NCBI RefSeq assembly: GCF_000010305.1
Contig: NC_012489.1
Span: 3,727,646 to 3,791,645, forward strand
Origin: Gemmatimonas aurantiaca T-27
Lineage (GTDB): Bacteria > Gemmatimonadota > Gemmatimonadetes > Gemmatimonadales > Gemmatimonadaceae
Direction of reading: 5' to 3'
DNA length: 64,000 bases
The position numbers and the translations under genes were made by a program. Numbering within the stretch: position 1 is the stretch's first letter; every line of letters starts with the position of its first letter. Of the stretch, positions 8,190-16,577 are shown in pieces. The notes beneath the pieces are model-generated. The model had not been told where the DNA came from. It saw only the letters and a program-made list of their open reading frames with translations, and searched no databases.

Positions 8190-9485
8190 TCAGCGCCCGC
8201 TCGCGCCGCTCACCGGTTCCTTCAGCAGTCCCTCCACGATGGCTTCGTACTCGGCCACCAAAGTCTCGTGGTGCACCCCGCTCGCCTTGGCTGCAAAACC
8301 GGTGCGTACCGCCCGCACCGTGCCGTCACGTCCCAGGAAAAACGTGGCCGGCCAGGTGTTCAGATTCACGGCCTGCGGCAGCTTGGCGGTGACCTCCTTG
8401 GGCTCACCGGCCACCAGATAGGCATAGTCCACGTCGTAGCGCTTCACGAACGCCTTGAGGCGGGAGAGATCCTGCAGTTCTTCGGTCTCCTCGAAATCCA
8501 GCGCCACCACCTCCAGCCCCTGCTCGCGATACTTGCGATAGAGCGACGACAGGAACGGCGCTTCGTCGTGGCAGTTCGGGCACCAGGTGCCGGTGACATT
8601 CACGACCACCACTTTGCCCGCATACCGCGCATCGCGGTTCGTGACTCGCGCTCCACTCACGTCCTTGAAGTCGAAGGCGAAGGTCTCACGCGCATCACGC
8701 ACGGAGGTGTGCGTCGCCACATCGGCCGGCTCGGCCAATCCGCGGGCCCGCGCGTCAGCGTCGCGCCATGCCACATACCGGCGTGCCGCACCACGCGGAG
8801 AACGCTGCACAATTGTCAGCGAACCATCAGCATTGGGTTCGACATCGATACGCCCAGGCCGCGTGCCATCGAAGTGTGACAACGCGAATCGTCCATCGGC
8901 AAACGTGCCGGTATGTGCGCCAGCGTCACCATCCACCCGCAGGATGGTAGCCGTCACATTGGCGCCCGACTGCTGCGCGACAAAACGCCACGCGCGTTCG
9001 CCCTTGGAGCTTTCTACGGGGAAGATCCAGGTGCCGGCAATCGACGGGGCCTTGCCCGACGCCGCCACACGCGCGCGACCGGGATGTGCGGTCACCCGCA
9101 CCGAATCCCGCCGGCGCGGATTGCCGAACCATCCTTCGAAACCGTCTGCCGTGCGGGTGCCGCGCAACCGCGATGCCAGGTGGGCAAAGTCGACGATGAC
9201 CGAATCACCGGTGTTCACCGTGCCTGCCGTTCCTCGGCCTTTCGGCACGACGCGCACCGATGTGGACGTGATCGAATCGGTGCCATTGTACAGCGCGAGT
9301 TGCACGGCGCGTGACGTACCGGTGGTGCTCCACGTGAGGGGGAAGACCACCGTGAGCGAATCGTAGTGCAACGTGCCTTCCCAACGTCCTGTCAGCGCTG
9401 ACGGCGCCTGGGCGGCAAGTGTTGTGCCGTGCACGCCGAGCAATCCCGCTGCAACGGCCAGCACAGTCTTCGTGCGATGTGTCAT
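8190..9485 (-). CDS. Secreted TlpA/ResA-type thioredoxin-fold protein
   Basis: A 431-residue exported protein. The signal peptide is MTHRTKTVLAVAAGLLGVHG and so on, ending in LAAQ. Residues about 30-260 form a beta-rich domain I do not recognise. The C-terminal 160 residues are a TlpA/AhpC-TSA thioredoxin domain with the active site WCPNC in VNVTGTWCPNCHDEAPF. It should act as a thiol-disulfide reductant or exchanger in the periplasm. The ATG at 9485 sits four bases past the stop of the DsbD-alpha gene, suggesting the two act together: DsbD-alpha domains normally pass electrons to such thioredoxin-like partners. The longer frame to 9668 overlaps the upstream gene and hides the signal peptide, so I rejected it. 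Confidence 0.85.
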   Translation of the reverse strand: MTHRTKTVLAVAAGLLGVHGTTLAAQAPSALTGRWEGTLHYDSLTVVFPLTWSTTGTSRAVQLALYNGTDSITSTSVRVVPKGRGTAGTVNTGDSVIVDFAHLASRLRGTRTADGFEGWFGNPRRRDSVRVTAHPGRARVAASGKAPSIAGTWIFPVESSKGERAWRFVAQQSGANVTATILRVDGDAGAHTGTFADGRFALSHFDGTRPGRIDVEPNADGSLTIVQRSPRGAARRYVAWRDADARARGLAEPADVATHTSVRDARETFAFDFKDVSGARVTNRDARYAGKVVVVNVTGTWCPNCHDEAPFLSSLYRKYREQGLEVVALDFEETEELQDLSRLKAFVKRYDVDYAYLVAGEPKEVTAKLPQAVNLNTWPATFFLGRDGTVRAVRTGFAAKASGVHHETLVAEYEAIVEGLLKEPVSGASGR

Positions 9486-9489
9486 GTGT

Positions 9490-9972
9490 TCACCGTGCGG
9501 CAAGCCGCGTTGAGAGTTCGATGGTCTTGGGGGGCAGGCAGAGCGTGTCGCTGCAAGCCTGGTAGCGCACGCGGACAACTGCTGTGGTGTTCGCTCCTTT
9601 CCCGGGCGTTGCCACGACAGGCACGGAGAACTGCGGCGCACCGCTATACCACTCCACGGGAATACCAAACGGCGACGTGGGCTGCCGTTCGGGCGCCGGC
9701 CCTTTCACCGCGCCGGCAATCGTCCAACCACTGGCGGCACCCGTCGGTGCAGGCACCGTCACACGCAGTGGAAACGGACCGTCCGGATCCTGGGTGAGCG
9801 AATAGACATGCCAACCCGGATCGATCCGGGCGCCAAGCTCCACAAACTGCGTATCACCACGCACGGCGCGCGTCACGCGCGTGATGGCCCACTTCACCCG
9901 TTCAGCGGGTTGTGTGGGCGGAAAAGAAACGCTGCTGCCGATCAGCAGCGCGATGGAGGCCAACACCGACAT
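9490..9972 (-). CDS. Stand-alone DsbD alpha-domain (DsbC-binding) protein
   Basis: This 160-residue protein has an N-terminal hydrophobic stretch (MSVLASIALLIGSSVSF) for export. It then has the N-terminal domain of thiol:disulfide interchange protein DsbD. The WHVYS motif and the paired cysteines in YQACSDTLCLPP are the family's redox site. In full DsbD this domain receives electrons from a membrane beta-domain, which is absent here, as is the gamma-domain. The partner is probably the TlpA-type protein encoded four bases downstream. It is the first gene of the operon, about 40 bases after a terminator-like hairpin and a long leader, so expression may be controlled by attenuation (inference). 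Confidence 0.85.
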   Translation of the reverse strand: MSVLASIALLIGSSVSFPPTQPAERVKWAITRVTRAVRGDTQFVELGARIDPGWHVYSLTQDPDGPFPLRVTVPAPTGAASGWTIAGAVKGPAPERQPTSPFGIPVEWYSGAPQFSVPVVATPGKGANTTAVVRVRYQACSDTLCLPPKTIELSTRLAAR

Positions 9973-10014
9973 GAAACCACCATGATGGAGGTGAACACAT
10001 GCGGGGGCCTGAAT

Positions 10015-10048
10015 GAAAAACGCCCGCCCCTCGCATGAGGGGCGGGCG
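10015..10048 (-). terminator. Intrinsic terminator or attenuator before the redox operon
   Basis: A perfect 12-bp stem (CGCCCGCCCCTC paired with GAGGGGCGGGCG, bases 10021-10048) with a GCAT loop is followed on the minus strand by a run of five T (10020-10016). This is a textbook rho-independent terminator for minus-strand transcripts. It lies between a predicted promoter at 10286-10257 and the first gene at 9972. It either ends a small RNA or works as an attenuator for the redox operon. Confidence 0.85.
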
Positions 10049-10252
10049 CCGAAGCCGTACTGTACGCGATCAGCAAGAGTGCGATGCGCGTACTAGCCCG
10101 AACAGACGGACGTCACCAAGCCCCCGACGTGCGGTGTGCGACAGCACACCACGCGACAGCGGGGACAACAACAGGTGACATCGCGATGCGACACGTGAGC
10201 GTGGGCTCGGGTGATCGACAGTCCGCTCGGCAACCACCGGTCGGATATCTTC
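10049..10252 (-). ncRNA. Putative structured leader or small RNA
   Basis: About 200 bases lie between a minus-strand promoter and the terminator. The RNA can fold into a long interrupted stem. Bases 10227-10230 pair with 10098-10101, 10221-10224 with 10108-10111, 10210-10214 with 10113-10117, and 10203-10207 with 10119-10123. A hairpin with a GACA-type loop at 10133-10150 and a palindromic CATCGCGATG at 10179-10188 lie inside. An open frame of 68 codons (10276-10070) crosses it, but its GTG start precedes the predicted transcription start and it has no ribosome-binding site. I do not recognise the RNA family. Chance pairing is common in G+C-rich DNA, so this is tentative. Confidence 0.45.
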
Positions 10253-10256
10253 ACGC

Positions 10257-10286
10257 AGCGTAATGTGGCTTGTCACGCCGTGTCAA
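10257..10286 (-). promoter_or_regulatory. Sigma-70-type promoter for leader/redox operon
   Basis: On the minus strand, TTGACA (10286-10281, perfect -35) is followed after 18 bases by TACGCT (10262-10257, three of six matches to -10). Transcription would begin near 10250. It is back-to-back with the metB promoter about 32 bases away. Confidence 0.5.
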
Positions 10287-10317
10287 GCGGCATACGCCGA
10301 ATTGTATGACGCCCCCC

Positions 10318-10347
10318 TTGACTTCACGGGCCGGTCGACACTAACCT
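10318..10347 (+). promoter_or_regulatory. Candidate promoter for metB leader
   Basis: TTGACT (10318-10323, five of six -35 matches) and TAACCT (10342-10347, weak -10) are spaced by 18 bases. A start near 10354 would give a leader that contains the whole SAM-II riboswitch. The -10 match is poor, so the assignment rests mainly on position. Confidence 0.4.
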
Positions 10348-10393
10348 CAAAAGAGCAACACCAAGCAACAAGACAACCGAAGACGCAGTTCGC

Positions 10394-10443
10394 TCCGTGG
10401 TCATTTGCCGCTATTGCCGCCACGCTAAACAAGGTGCTAAAAC
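10394..10443 (+). promoter_or_regulatory. SAM-II riboswitch upstream of metB
   Basis: The leader matches the SAM-II (metA/SAM_alpha) pattern. Stem P1 is CGTGG (10396-10400) paired with CCACG (10420-10424). It encloses the conserved TCATTTGCCG and ATTGC segments and is followed by CTAAAC and GGTGCTAAAA (10425-10442), which form the pseudoknot and the A-rich strand. SAM-II aptamers bind S-adenosylmethionine and shut off methionine/SAM biosynthesis genes. The downstream gene is metB, and a terminator follows seven bases after the aptamer. The motif was recognised from memory of the consensus, not from a covariance search. Confidence 0.85.
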
Positions 10444-10449
10444 GCGAAT

Positions 10450-10472
10450 ACCCGGCACGCGCTGGGTTTTTT
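10450..10472 (+). terminator. Riboswitch-associated intrinsic terminator
   Basis: A 7-bp hairpin ACCCGGC/GCTGGGT (one G-T wobble) with an ACGC loop spans 10450-10467 and runs into a six-T tract ending at 10472. It lies between the SAM-II aptamer and metB. It is probably the expression platform: SAM binding would favour termination. Confidence 0.75.
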
Positions 10473-10481
10473 GTTTTGGGA

Positions 10482-10508
10482 CCTCGTCTATTCACCCAGC
10501 TCACGAGG
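10482..10508 (+). promoter_or_regulatory. Hairpin covering the metB ribosome-binding site
   Basis: CCTCGT (10482-10487) is complementary to ACGAGG (10503-10508). The latter contains the GAGG ribosome-binding site six bases before the metB ATG at 10515. The 6-bp stem with a 15-base loop would mask the site. Whether it is linked to the riboswitch or just local structure is unknown. Confidence 0.5.
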
Positions 10509-10514
10509 CCCAAG

Positions 10515-11738
10515 ATGTGCGCTCCCGCTGTCACTGCCGCCGCCGATTCTGTTTTGCCCGAGGCCATCAGTGCCCCGTCCCGCCGCACGCGTGCCGTGCG
10601 GGTCGGGATCGACACTGACGTAGCCCATGGCGCCGTGGTGCCGCCATTGCATCTCTCGTCGAACTTCTCGTTCGCGGCCTTCGGAGAGAAGCGCCCGTTC
10701 GACTACACGCGCAGCGGCAATCCCACGCGGCAGATTCTCGCCGACGCGCTGGCCGAACTCGAAGAAGGACATGGCGCCGTCGTGACGTCCAGCGGCATGT
10801 CGGCCGTCACACTGGTCCTGCAACTCGTGCCAGCGGGCGGTAGCATCGTGTGCGCGCACGATTGTTACGGCGGCACCTGGCGCCTGCTGCAGTCGCTGGC
10901 CACACGGGGGCTTTTCACCCTGCATCTGGTCGACCTCACGCAGGACAGCGCGGTGGCACGCATCGAGGCGCTCGCTCCGTCGCTGGTGTGGATCGAAACG
11001 CCCAGCAACCCGCTGCTGCGCATCACCGACGTGCGAACGATCTGTGCCGCCGCGCAGCGCGCCGGCGCGCTCAGTGTCGTGGACAACACCTTCCTGTCAC
11101 CGGCCCTGCAACGCCCGCTGACACTCGGTGCCGACATCGTGGTGCACTCCACCACCAAGTACCTGAATGGTCACAGCGATGTCGTGGGCGGTGCCGTCAT
11201 TGCGCGCAACGAACAAATCATCGAACAACTGTCCTTCTGGGCCAACTGCCTGGGTGTCACCGGCGCCCCATTCGACAGCTATCTCACGCTCCGCGGGGTG
11301 CGCACGCTGTATCCCCGACTGGCGCTGCATGAGGCCAACGCGCAACTGATCGCGGAAGCCCTGGATGGCCATCCGGCCGTGCGTGCGGTGCACTATCCGG
11401 GCCTGCGCTCACACCCTGGACATGCACTTGCCGCGTCACAACAGGATGGCTTTGGCGCGATGCTGAGTTTCGAACTGGCGGGCGGATCGGACGCGGTGCG
11501 CGCACTCACGGCATCGTTGCGCTGTTTCACGCTGGCCGAATCGCTGGGCGGAGTGGAGAGCCTCATCGCTCACCCGGCCACCATGACACATGCCTCCATG
11601 GCACCGGAGGCCCGTGCCGTGGCGGGCATCACCGACGGTCTCGTGCGCCTGTCGGTGGGGATCGAACACGGGGAAGATCTGCGTGACGATCTGCTCTCTG
11701 GTCTCGATCGTGTGCTCAATACGGGCTGGGCGCGCTGA
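10515..11738 (+). CDS. metB: Cystathionine gamma-synthase
   Basis: A 407-residue PLP enzyme of methionine biosynthesis that joins an activated homoserine with cysteine to give cystathionine. Similarity to E. coli MetB is visible almost throughout: VVPPLHLSSNF, DYTRSGNPTR, AHDCYGG, ETPSNPLLR, VVDNTFLSPALQRPL, and the PLP lysine in HSTTKYLNGHSDVVGG, ending with ESLGGVESLIAHPATMTHA. I start at ATG 10515 (GAGG ribosome-binding site); the frame is open upstream to 10263, but that part is the riboswitch leader. Close relatives (gamma-lyase, O-acetylhomoserine sulfhydrylase) cannot be fully excluded, but the riboswitch and motif match favour MetB. Confidence 0.92.
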   Translation: MCAPAVTAAADSVLPEAISAPSRRTRAVRVGIDTDVAHGAVVPPLHLSSNFSFAAFGEKRPFDYTRSGNPTRQILADALAELEEGHGAVVTSSGMSAVTLVLQLVPAGGSIVCAHDCYGGTWRLLQSLATRGLFTLHLVDLTQDSAVARIEALAPSLVWIETPSNPLLRITDVRTICAAAQRAGALSVVDNTFLSPALQRPLTLGADIVVHSTTKYLNGHSDVVGGAVIARNEQIIEQLSFWANCLGVTGAPFDSYLTLRGVRTLYPRLALHEANAQLIAEALDGHPAVRAVHYPGLRSHPGHALAASQQDGFGAMLSFELAGGSDAVRALTASLRCFTLAESLGGVESLIAHPATMTHASMAPEARAVAGITDGLVRLSVGIEHGEDLRDDLLSGLDRVLNTGWAR

Positions 11739-11758
11739 ACGACACGCGCTGCTGCCAT

Positions 11759-11801
11759 GCACCTGCTGGTGAGTGAGACAGTCCCACTCACCAGCAGGTG
11801 C
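11759..11801. terminator. Bidirectional terminator hairpin (metB / chemoreceptor)
   Basis: A perfect 17-bp inverted repeat (GCACCTGCTGGTGAGTG at 11759-11775 and its complement at 11785-11801) with a 9-base loop fills the gap between convergent metB and the chemoreceptor gene. There is no strong T tract on either side, but size and position fit a shared terminator. Confidence 0.7.
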
Positions 11802-11804
11802 TGA

Positions 11805-13808
11805 TCATGCCGCCACGCCGACACGGCGGCGGGATATCGACCGCGCGTGCTGCTGGATGCTGCCATCGCGCCGCACCTGGAACTGACCAACGAGTGACGT
11901 GAGTTCCTGTGCCTGCCCGGCCAACTCTTCGGAAGCGCTCGCCGACTCCTCGGCATTGGCCGCGACATGCTGGGTCGTGCCATTGAGCTGATTGACGGCG
12001 ACTTCGATCTGCAGGATGCCATCCGCCTGTTGCCCACTGGCATCAGCGACCTGCGTGATCGCTTCACCCACCGAATGCACGGTGCGGTCGATGACGTCGA
12101 GACGTTCGGCCACCCGGGCGTTGAGCGCGACGCCTTCCGCCGCAATCTGCTGCGAGCGTTCGATCAGATCGGTGGTGTTGCGCGCCGCTTCCGCAGAGCG
12201 CAACGCGAGGGCACGCACCTCATCGGCCACCACGGCAAATCCGCGTCCGGCATCGCCGGCCCGCGCAGCTTCAACGGCGGCATTGAGCGCGAGCAGATTG
12301 GTCTGGAACGCGATCTCGTCGATGCTCTTGACGATACGCGCGGTCTGACTCGCCGCATCCTGGATTTCGCGCACCGTCGTGGACAACCGCGCCATCTCCG
12401 TCGTGCCCTCCCGCGCAGCTTCCCGGGCGCTGTCCGACAACCGCCGCCCTTCGGCCGCGTACTCCGCGCTGACCTTGGCTTGTGCACTGAGTTCGGTCAG
12501 CGAGCTGCTGATCTCTTCCAGCGATGCCGCCTGCTCCGACGACCCGGAGGCGAGGGCCTGACTGCCGCTGGCGATCTGTGCACCGGCCGAGGAGACCTGC
12601 TGCGCGGCGCCTCCCACCTGCGCCATCGCTTCTTCGAGATTGTTCGCCGCCGTATCGATCGCCGTGGCCATCGCGGCAAATTCGCCACGATACTGCCCCT
12701 GCACCCGAGCCGTCAGCTCGCGTTCGGCGATGGCTTCCAGCGTGCGCCCGGCATCACGCATCGGTGCGACCACGGCATCGAGCAGCGCGTTCACTTCCAA
12801 CGTGAGCTGTCGGTAGCCTCCCTGCAGCGAACCCGCGTCTGCGCGCGAGGTGAGATCACCATTGGATGCACTGCCCACCAGTGACGAGGTCTGCGTGATG
12901 AGCTGCCGGAGGACACTGCGACCATTCTGGATGGCCTCTCCAGCTTCACGGGCTTCCGACGCCATGGTGTCGAAGGTGCGCGCCACATCGCCGATCTCGT
13001 CGGTGCGCGTCAGGCCCAATCGCGGAGCCGGCACGGCGATATCCGTGGTCAGATCGCCCTGCGCGATCGCGGACCCCATACGACCAACGGCATTGATGGT
13101 CTGCTCACGCACGGCATTGGCCGCCTGCACCACGGCGTGAATGGCCCGACCGAGTCGGTTGGCAATCAGCAGCCCCAGTCCGAGGCCGGCCAGCACCGAC
13201 GTGACAATGACCAGCACCATGAAGTTCCGGCTCGAGCGATACAGCGCATCGGCTTCCACGCTGGCCGTCGCCGCATTGGCCGTCTTCATGTCCGACAGGA
13301 GCGTCATGAGCGTGTCGGCATGTGTGGCACGCGGGTTCAATTCGCTCTTGAGCAGCTCCACCGACGTCCGCTGCTGCGCCATGGGTTCGGCCAGCGTCGC
13401 TACCTGCACCTGCTTGTAGACGCGGAGATAGTCCTCGGCGGCAGCGCGCACCTGCGCCAGAGCCGCCTGACCGGCGGGTGTGTAGAATCGGGTGCCGGCG
13501 CTGTCGAGTTGCTCGAGGAGCACGATGCGTGCGTCTTCACCGGACTTGAGCGCGGCCTGCCGTTCCTCTTCGGACGTGGCCAGCACGAGGGCGCGGATGG
13601 AGCGGCCCAGATACACGAGGTTGATGTTCGCTTCCTTCACGAACGACAACCCGAGCAGTTCCTTGTTGTAGATGGTTCGGCTGGATTCACTCAGCTTCGC
13701 CATGTTGCTGATGCCCACCAGGCCGACCAGGGCCGTCAGTGTGGACAAGACGGTGAACGAGACCAACAGTTTGGTGCGGAGCTTCCAGTTGTCGAAGGCG
13801 GTCAGCAT
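11805..13808 (-). CDS. Methyl-accepting chemotaxis protein
   Basis: A 667-residue chemoreceptor. A transmembrane helix lies at about residues 15-35 ([18 protein letters not shown]), then a helical periplasmic sensor of the four-helix-bundle type, then a second membrane helix near 195-215 ([20 protein letters not shown]). HAMP-like segments follow, and the signalling hairpin has its tip in [19 protein letters not shown] near residue 503. It should control a CheA-CheW array, but no che genes lie in the window, so it is an orphan here. There is no CheR-binding pentapeptide at the C-terminus (ends RRRVGVAA). ATG 13808 was chosen since the longer frame to 13958 adds an arginine-rich stretch before the membrane helix. 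Confidence 0.93.
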   Translation of the reverse strand: MLTAFDNWKLRTKLLVSFTVLSTLTALVGLVGISNMAKLSESSRTIYNKELLGLSFVKEANINLVYLGRSIRALVLATSEEERQAALKSGEDARIVLLEQLDSAGTRFYTPAGQAALAQVRAAAEDYLRVYKQVQVATLAEPMAQQRTSVELLKSELNPRATHADTLMTLLSDMKTANAATASVEADALYRSSRNFMVLVIVTSVLAGLGLGLLIANRLGRAIHAVVQAANAVREQTINAVGRMGSAIAQGDLTTDIAVPAPRLGLTRTDEIGDVARTFDTMASEAREAGEAIQNGRSVLRQLITQTSSLVGSASNGDLTSRADAGSLQGGYRQLTLEVNALLDAVVAPMRDAGRTLEAIAERELTARVQGQYRGEFAAMATAIDTAANNLEEAMAQVGGAAQQVSSAGAQIASGSQALASGSSEQAASLEEISSSLTELSAQAKVSAEYAAEGRRLSDSAREAAREGTTEMARLSTTVREIQDAASQTARIVKSIDEIAFQTNLLALNAAVEAARAGDAGRGFAVVADEVRALALRSAEAARNTTDLIERSQQIAAEGVALNARVAERLDVIDRTVHSVGEAITQVADASGQQADGILQIEVAVNQLNGTTQHVAANAEESASASEELAGQAQELTSLVGQFQVRRDGSIQQHARSISRRRVGVAA

Positions 13809-14070
13809 GGATGGCGGTTTCAACGAACGTCGGCCGTGCACTGAGCGGCGTGCTGCCGAACACATGATGAAGATCAGTATCGTCCGTCCGATGACCGACT
13901 TGATGGGTCTTTTCTCTCCTGTGATCCCCGGTGACGAGAGGCGCCAACAGAGTGGCAACTGGGGACTTTGTCTTGTCGACTATCGCATTCATGGGTAGGC
14001 TTTCCTCAGTCGTTCCCTCCTCCCCGCGCTGCGCCCATAGGCCCGCGCCTCCCCATCGTTCCCAAGTGCC

Positions 14071-15210
14071 ATGACTCAGGCCCGCTACGCTGCCATCACC
14101 GGATGGGGGGAGGGACTTCCGCCCGCCATCCTGACCAACGAGGATCTCTCCACTTTTCTCGACACGTCGGACGAGTGGATCGTGCAGCGCACGGGCATGC
14201 AGGAACGTCGGATCTCGCATGTCTCTGCCATCGACATGGCCACGCTGGCCTCACGCCGTGCCCTGGCCTGTGCCGATCTCGATGCGGGAGCGCTGGAACT
14301 CATCGTCTACGGTAGTTGCAGCAACGACGAACAAGTGCCCAACTGCGCCTCCGGCGTGCAGATCGCACTGGGGGCGACTCGCGCGGCGTCGATGGATGTG
14401 AATACCGCGTGCACCAGCTTTCTCTACGGGCTGTCGACGGCCACGGCGATGATCCAGACCGGTGTGGTCAAGAACGCCCTGGTGATCGGCGTGGAACTGA
14501 TCAGCCAGTTCATGGACTGGAGCAATCGCAACGTGGCGGTGCTGTTTGGCGATGGCGCGGCCGCTGTGGTACTGCAGGCGAGCGAAACGCCAGGCGGCGT
14601 GATCGGCACCGTCCTGGGGTGTGATGCTGAAGGGCGACAGACGCTGCGCGTACGTGGCATGGGGTGTGACTATGCCCGTGGCGCGCTGACCTATGGCGAC
14701 ACCATCTGGGACTTCGACGGACAGGCGATCTTCAAGCGCGCCGTGCATGGCATGAGCAATGCTTGCGCGCGGGTGCTCAGCGAGGCCGGGGTCGATGCGC
14801 AGGACATCGACCTGCTGGTTCCGCACCAGGCGAACCTGCGCATCATCGAATCGGTGGCGAAGTACGCCGGTGTCTCGATGGAACGCGTCATGCTCACCGT
14901 GCAGCGATACGGCAACATGAGCGCGGCCACCGTGCCCGTTGCATTGGTGGACGCGCTACGCGAAGGGCGCGTCAAGCCGGGCAGCCTGCTGCTCATGCCG
15001 GGCTTTGGTGGGGGACTGACGTATGGCGCACTACTGGTGCGCTGGGGCGATCGTGTGACGCCGCTCCGGGAAAGTGATGCCACCTTCCCGCCGGTGGAGC
15101 AGTCGGCACTCGACATGGTGAACGCCATCCGGCAGCGTCAGGATCCGCATGGCCGCTCACGCGAAGCGCTCTACGCCCCGCAGTTCATCGAAACCCATCT
15201 GCCCACGTGA
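14071..15210 (+). CDS. Beta-ketoacyl-ACP synthase III (FabH)-like
   Basis: A 379-residue thiolase-fold condensing enzyme. The triad is visible: Cys114 in NTACTSFLYGL, His in PHQANLRIIE, and Asn in YGNMSAATVPVAL. It should condense an acyl-CoA starter with malonyl-ACP. FabH is usually about 320 residues; this one has an extra C-terminal tail of about 45 residues (after GALLVRWGD) rich in charged residues. It is not in a fatty-acid gene cluster here: a chemoreceptor lies divergently upstream and a kinase convergently downstream. It may be the housekeeping enzyme or a KAS III paralogue for a special starter unit, so I leave the gene symbol empty. Confidence 0.85.
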   Translation: MTQARYAAITGWGEGLPPAILTNEDLSTFLDTSDEWIVQRTGMQERRISHVSAIDMATLASRRALACADLDAGALELIVYGSCSNDEQVPNCASGVQIALGATRAASMDVNTACTSFLYGLSTATAMIQTGVVKNALVIGVELISQFMDWSNRNVAVLFGDGAAAVVLQASETPGGVIGTVLGCDAEGRQTLRVRGMGCDYARGALTYGDTIWDFDGQAIFKRAVHGMSNACARVLSEAGVDAQDIDLLVPHQANLRIIESVAKYAGVSMERVMLTVQRYGNMSAATVPVALVDALREGRVKPGSLLLMPGFGGGLTYGALLVRWGDRVTPLRESDATFPPVEQSALDMVNAIRQRQDPHGRSREALYAPQFIETHLPT

Positions 15211-15215
15211 TATCG

Positions 15216-15244
15216 CCGTGTGAGATCGCGGTGATCTCACACGG
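15216..15244. terminator. Hairpin between convergent FabH-like and kinase genes
   Basis: A perfect 12-bp stem, CCGTGTGAGATC with GATCTCACACGG, and a 5-base loop lie six bases after the FabH-like stop. The kinase gene ends at 15258 from the other side. It has no T tract but is well placed as a bidirectional terminator. Confidence 0.6.
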
Positions 15245-15257
15245 TGCTCTGGGTCTC

Positions 15258-16577
15258 TCAGGCTCCCACCGTCGGCACCCAAAGCGTGAACGTGGTGCCG
15301 ACACCGGGGGCACTCTGCACGGCCAACGTGCCTCCGGCTTCGCGCACCACCCGATCCACCAGCGACAAACCGAGCCCCGAGCCACCACGATGTGCACGGG
15401 TGGTGAAGTGCGCTTCGAAGATCCGCCCGCGCGTGGCCTCGTCCATGCCCACGCCATTGTCCTGCACTTGCAGCTCGATGCCTCGCACCCCTCCGGCGTC
15501 GACATCCGCGGTGCGCAGATGGAGCGTGCCACCACTGGGCATCGCGTCGCGTGCGTTGAGCGACAGATTGATCACCGCCTGCTCGAGCTGCAGACGACTC
15601 GCCGCCGGCTTGTTACGGGCGCCGTCCTCCACGACCAGCGTGATGCGCCGTCCAACCAAGGCCCGCAGCAGGTGCGTCATCCGATCGAGCCCGAAGGGCG
15701 CGGCGCCGTCTTCGTCTTCCACCTGCTGACGACCCATGGCCAGCAGGGTGCGCACGGTGGCAGAGGCCTGTGCACCAACCGTCCGGATGTCACTGACGAC
15801 ACGACGCGTTTCATCATCCAGCTCGTGGCCGTCCAGCATGTCGGCGCTGGACGTCATCACCTGCACCACATTGGCGATGTCGTGGGCCATGCCGGCCGCC
15901 ATGGCCGCCACCAGTTCACCACGCTGCAACAATTCGGCTTCGCGCTGCGCCGCCAGCATGGCCTGCTGACGCGACGCCAGCGCCACCTGGGCATCGCGAT
16001 AGATGCGCACCGTCTGATCCACCACGCCCGCACAGAACCACAGGCCGGAGAACATGATCAGCATCGTGACACCGCGATCCAGCCAAGGCAGATCCGACTC
16101 GGCCGTTGATGTGGCGTGCATGCCGTACGCATTGAGAGCGAGGCCCACGAGCACCATCACAATGAAAAAGAGCAGCAGACTGATGGCCGTCTTCCGGCGG
16201 AAGAACAACACCGTCAGTGTGAGCGTGACCGCAACGCCGGTGGCACTGGTGGCGCGTGGCCCACTGAGCAACAGACCAATGGCGGTGCCGATCGACGCGA
16301 GAATCACCGCACTGCCGGCACGCGCCATCGCCGATCGATGTGGTGAGGGCAACAGCAGCCAGCCCACCATCGGAATCAGCAAATAAAGCACATAGGGCAG
16401 CGAAAACCGTCCCCCTTGCAGCCATCGCACGAGGATGCTGGCGGCAAAGGCGGGGGTCCACACCCACAACACAATACGGGCAAGGAGCAATACGGCCGAT
16501 TCACGTGTGGCCGCCAGAGGACCTTCCACCTCTGACGGCCAATGCCCATCATCCCCAGAGGAGACGATCAGGGCCAC
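15258..16577 (-). CDS. Membrane sensor histidine kinase
   Basis: A 439-residue kinase. About six hydrophobic helices fill residues 25-185, with no recognised sensor domain. The HisKA-type box has the phospho-acceptor His in AAGMAHDIANVV (about residue 231). The ATPase boxes are NLSLNARDAM (N), DNGVGMD (G1), IFEAHFTTR (F) and GSGLGLSLV (G2). No partner response regulator lies adjacent. The start is GTG at 16577, inside the last codons of the upstream metalloprotease gene (10-base overlap), so the two are probably translated together. This pairing of a secreted protease with a kinase is unusual and may reflect shared regulation. Confidence 0.88.
   Translation of the reverse strand: MALIVSSGDDGHWPSEVEGPLAATRESAVLLLARIVLWVWTPAFAASILVRWLQGGRFSLPYVLYLLIPMVGWLLLPSPHRSAMARAGSAVILASIGTAIGLLLSGPRATSATGVAVTLTLTVLFFRRKTAISLLLFFIVMVLVGLALNAYGMHATSTAESDLPWLDRGVTMLIMFSGLWFCAGVVDQTVRIYRDAQVALASRQQAMLAAQREAELLQRGELVAAMAAGMAHDIANVVQVMTSSADMLDGHELDDETRRVVSDIRTVGAQASATVRTLLAMGRQQVEDEDGAAPFGLDRMTHLLRALVGRRITLVVEDGARNKPAASRLQLEQAVINLSLNARDAMPSGGTLHLRTADVDAGGVRGIELQVQDNGVGMDEATRGRIFEAHFTTRAHRGGSGLGLSLVDRVVREAGGTLAVQSAPGVGTTFTLWVPTVGA

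Noticed and set aside
10070-10276. A 68-codon minus-strand open frame ending before the terminator at 10048
   Set aside because: Its GTG start lies upstream of the predicted transcription start, no ribosome-binding site is visible, and the sequence looks non-protein-like; the region is better read as a leader or RNA.
10450-10472. A terminator for an unknown plus-strand small RNA instead of a riboswitch platform
   Set aside because: The aptamer seven bases upstream and metB 43 bases downstream make a riboswitch-controlled terminator the simpler reading.
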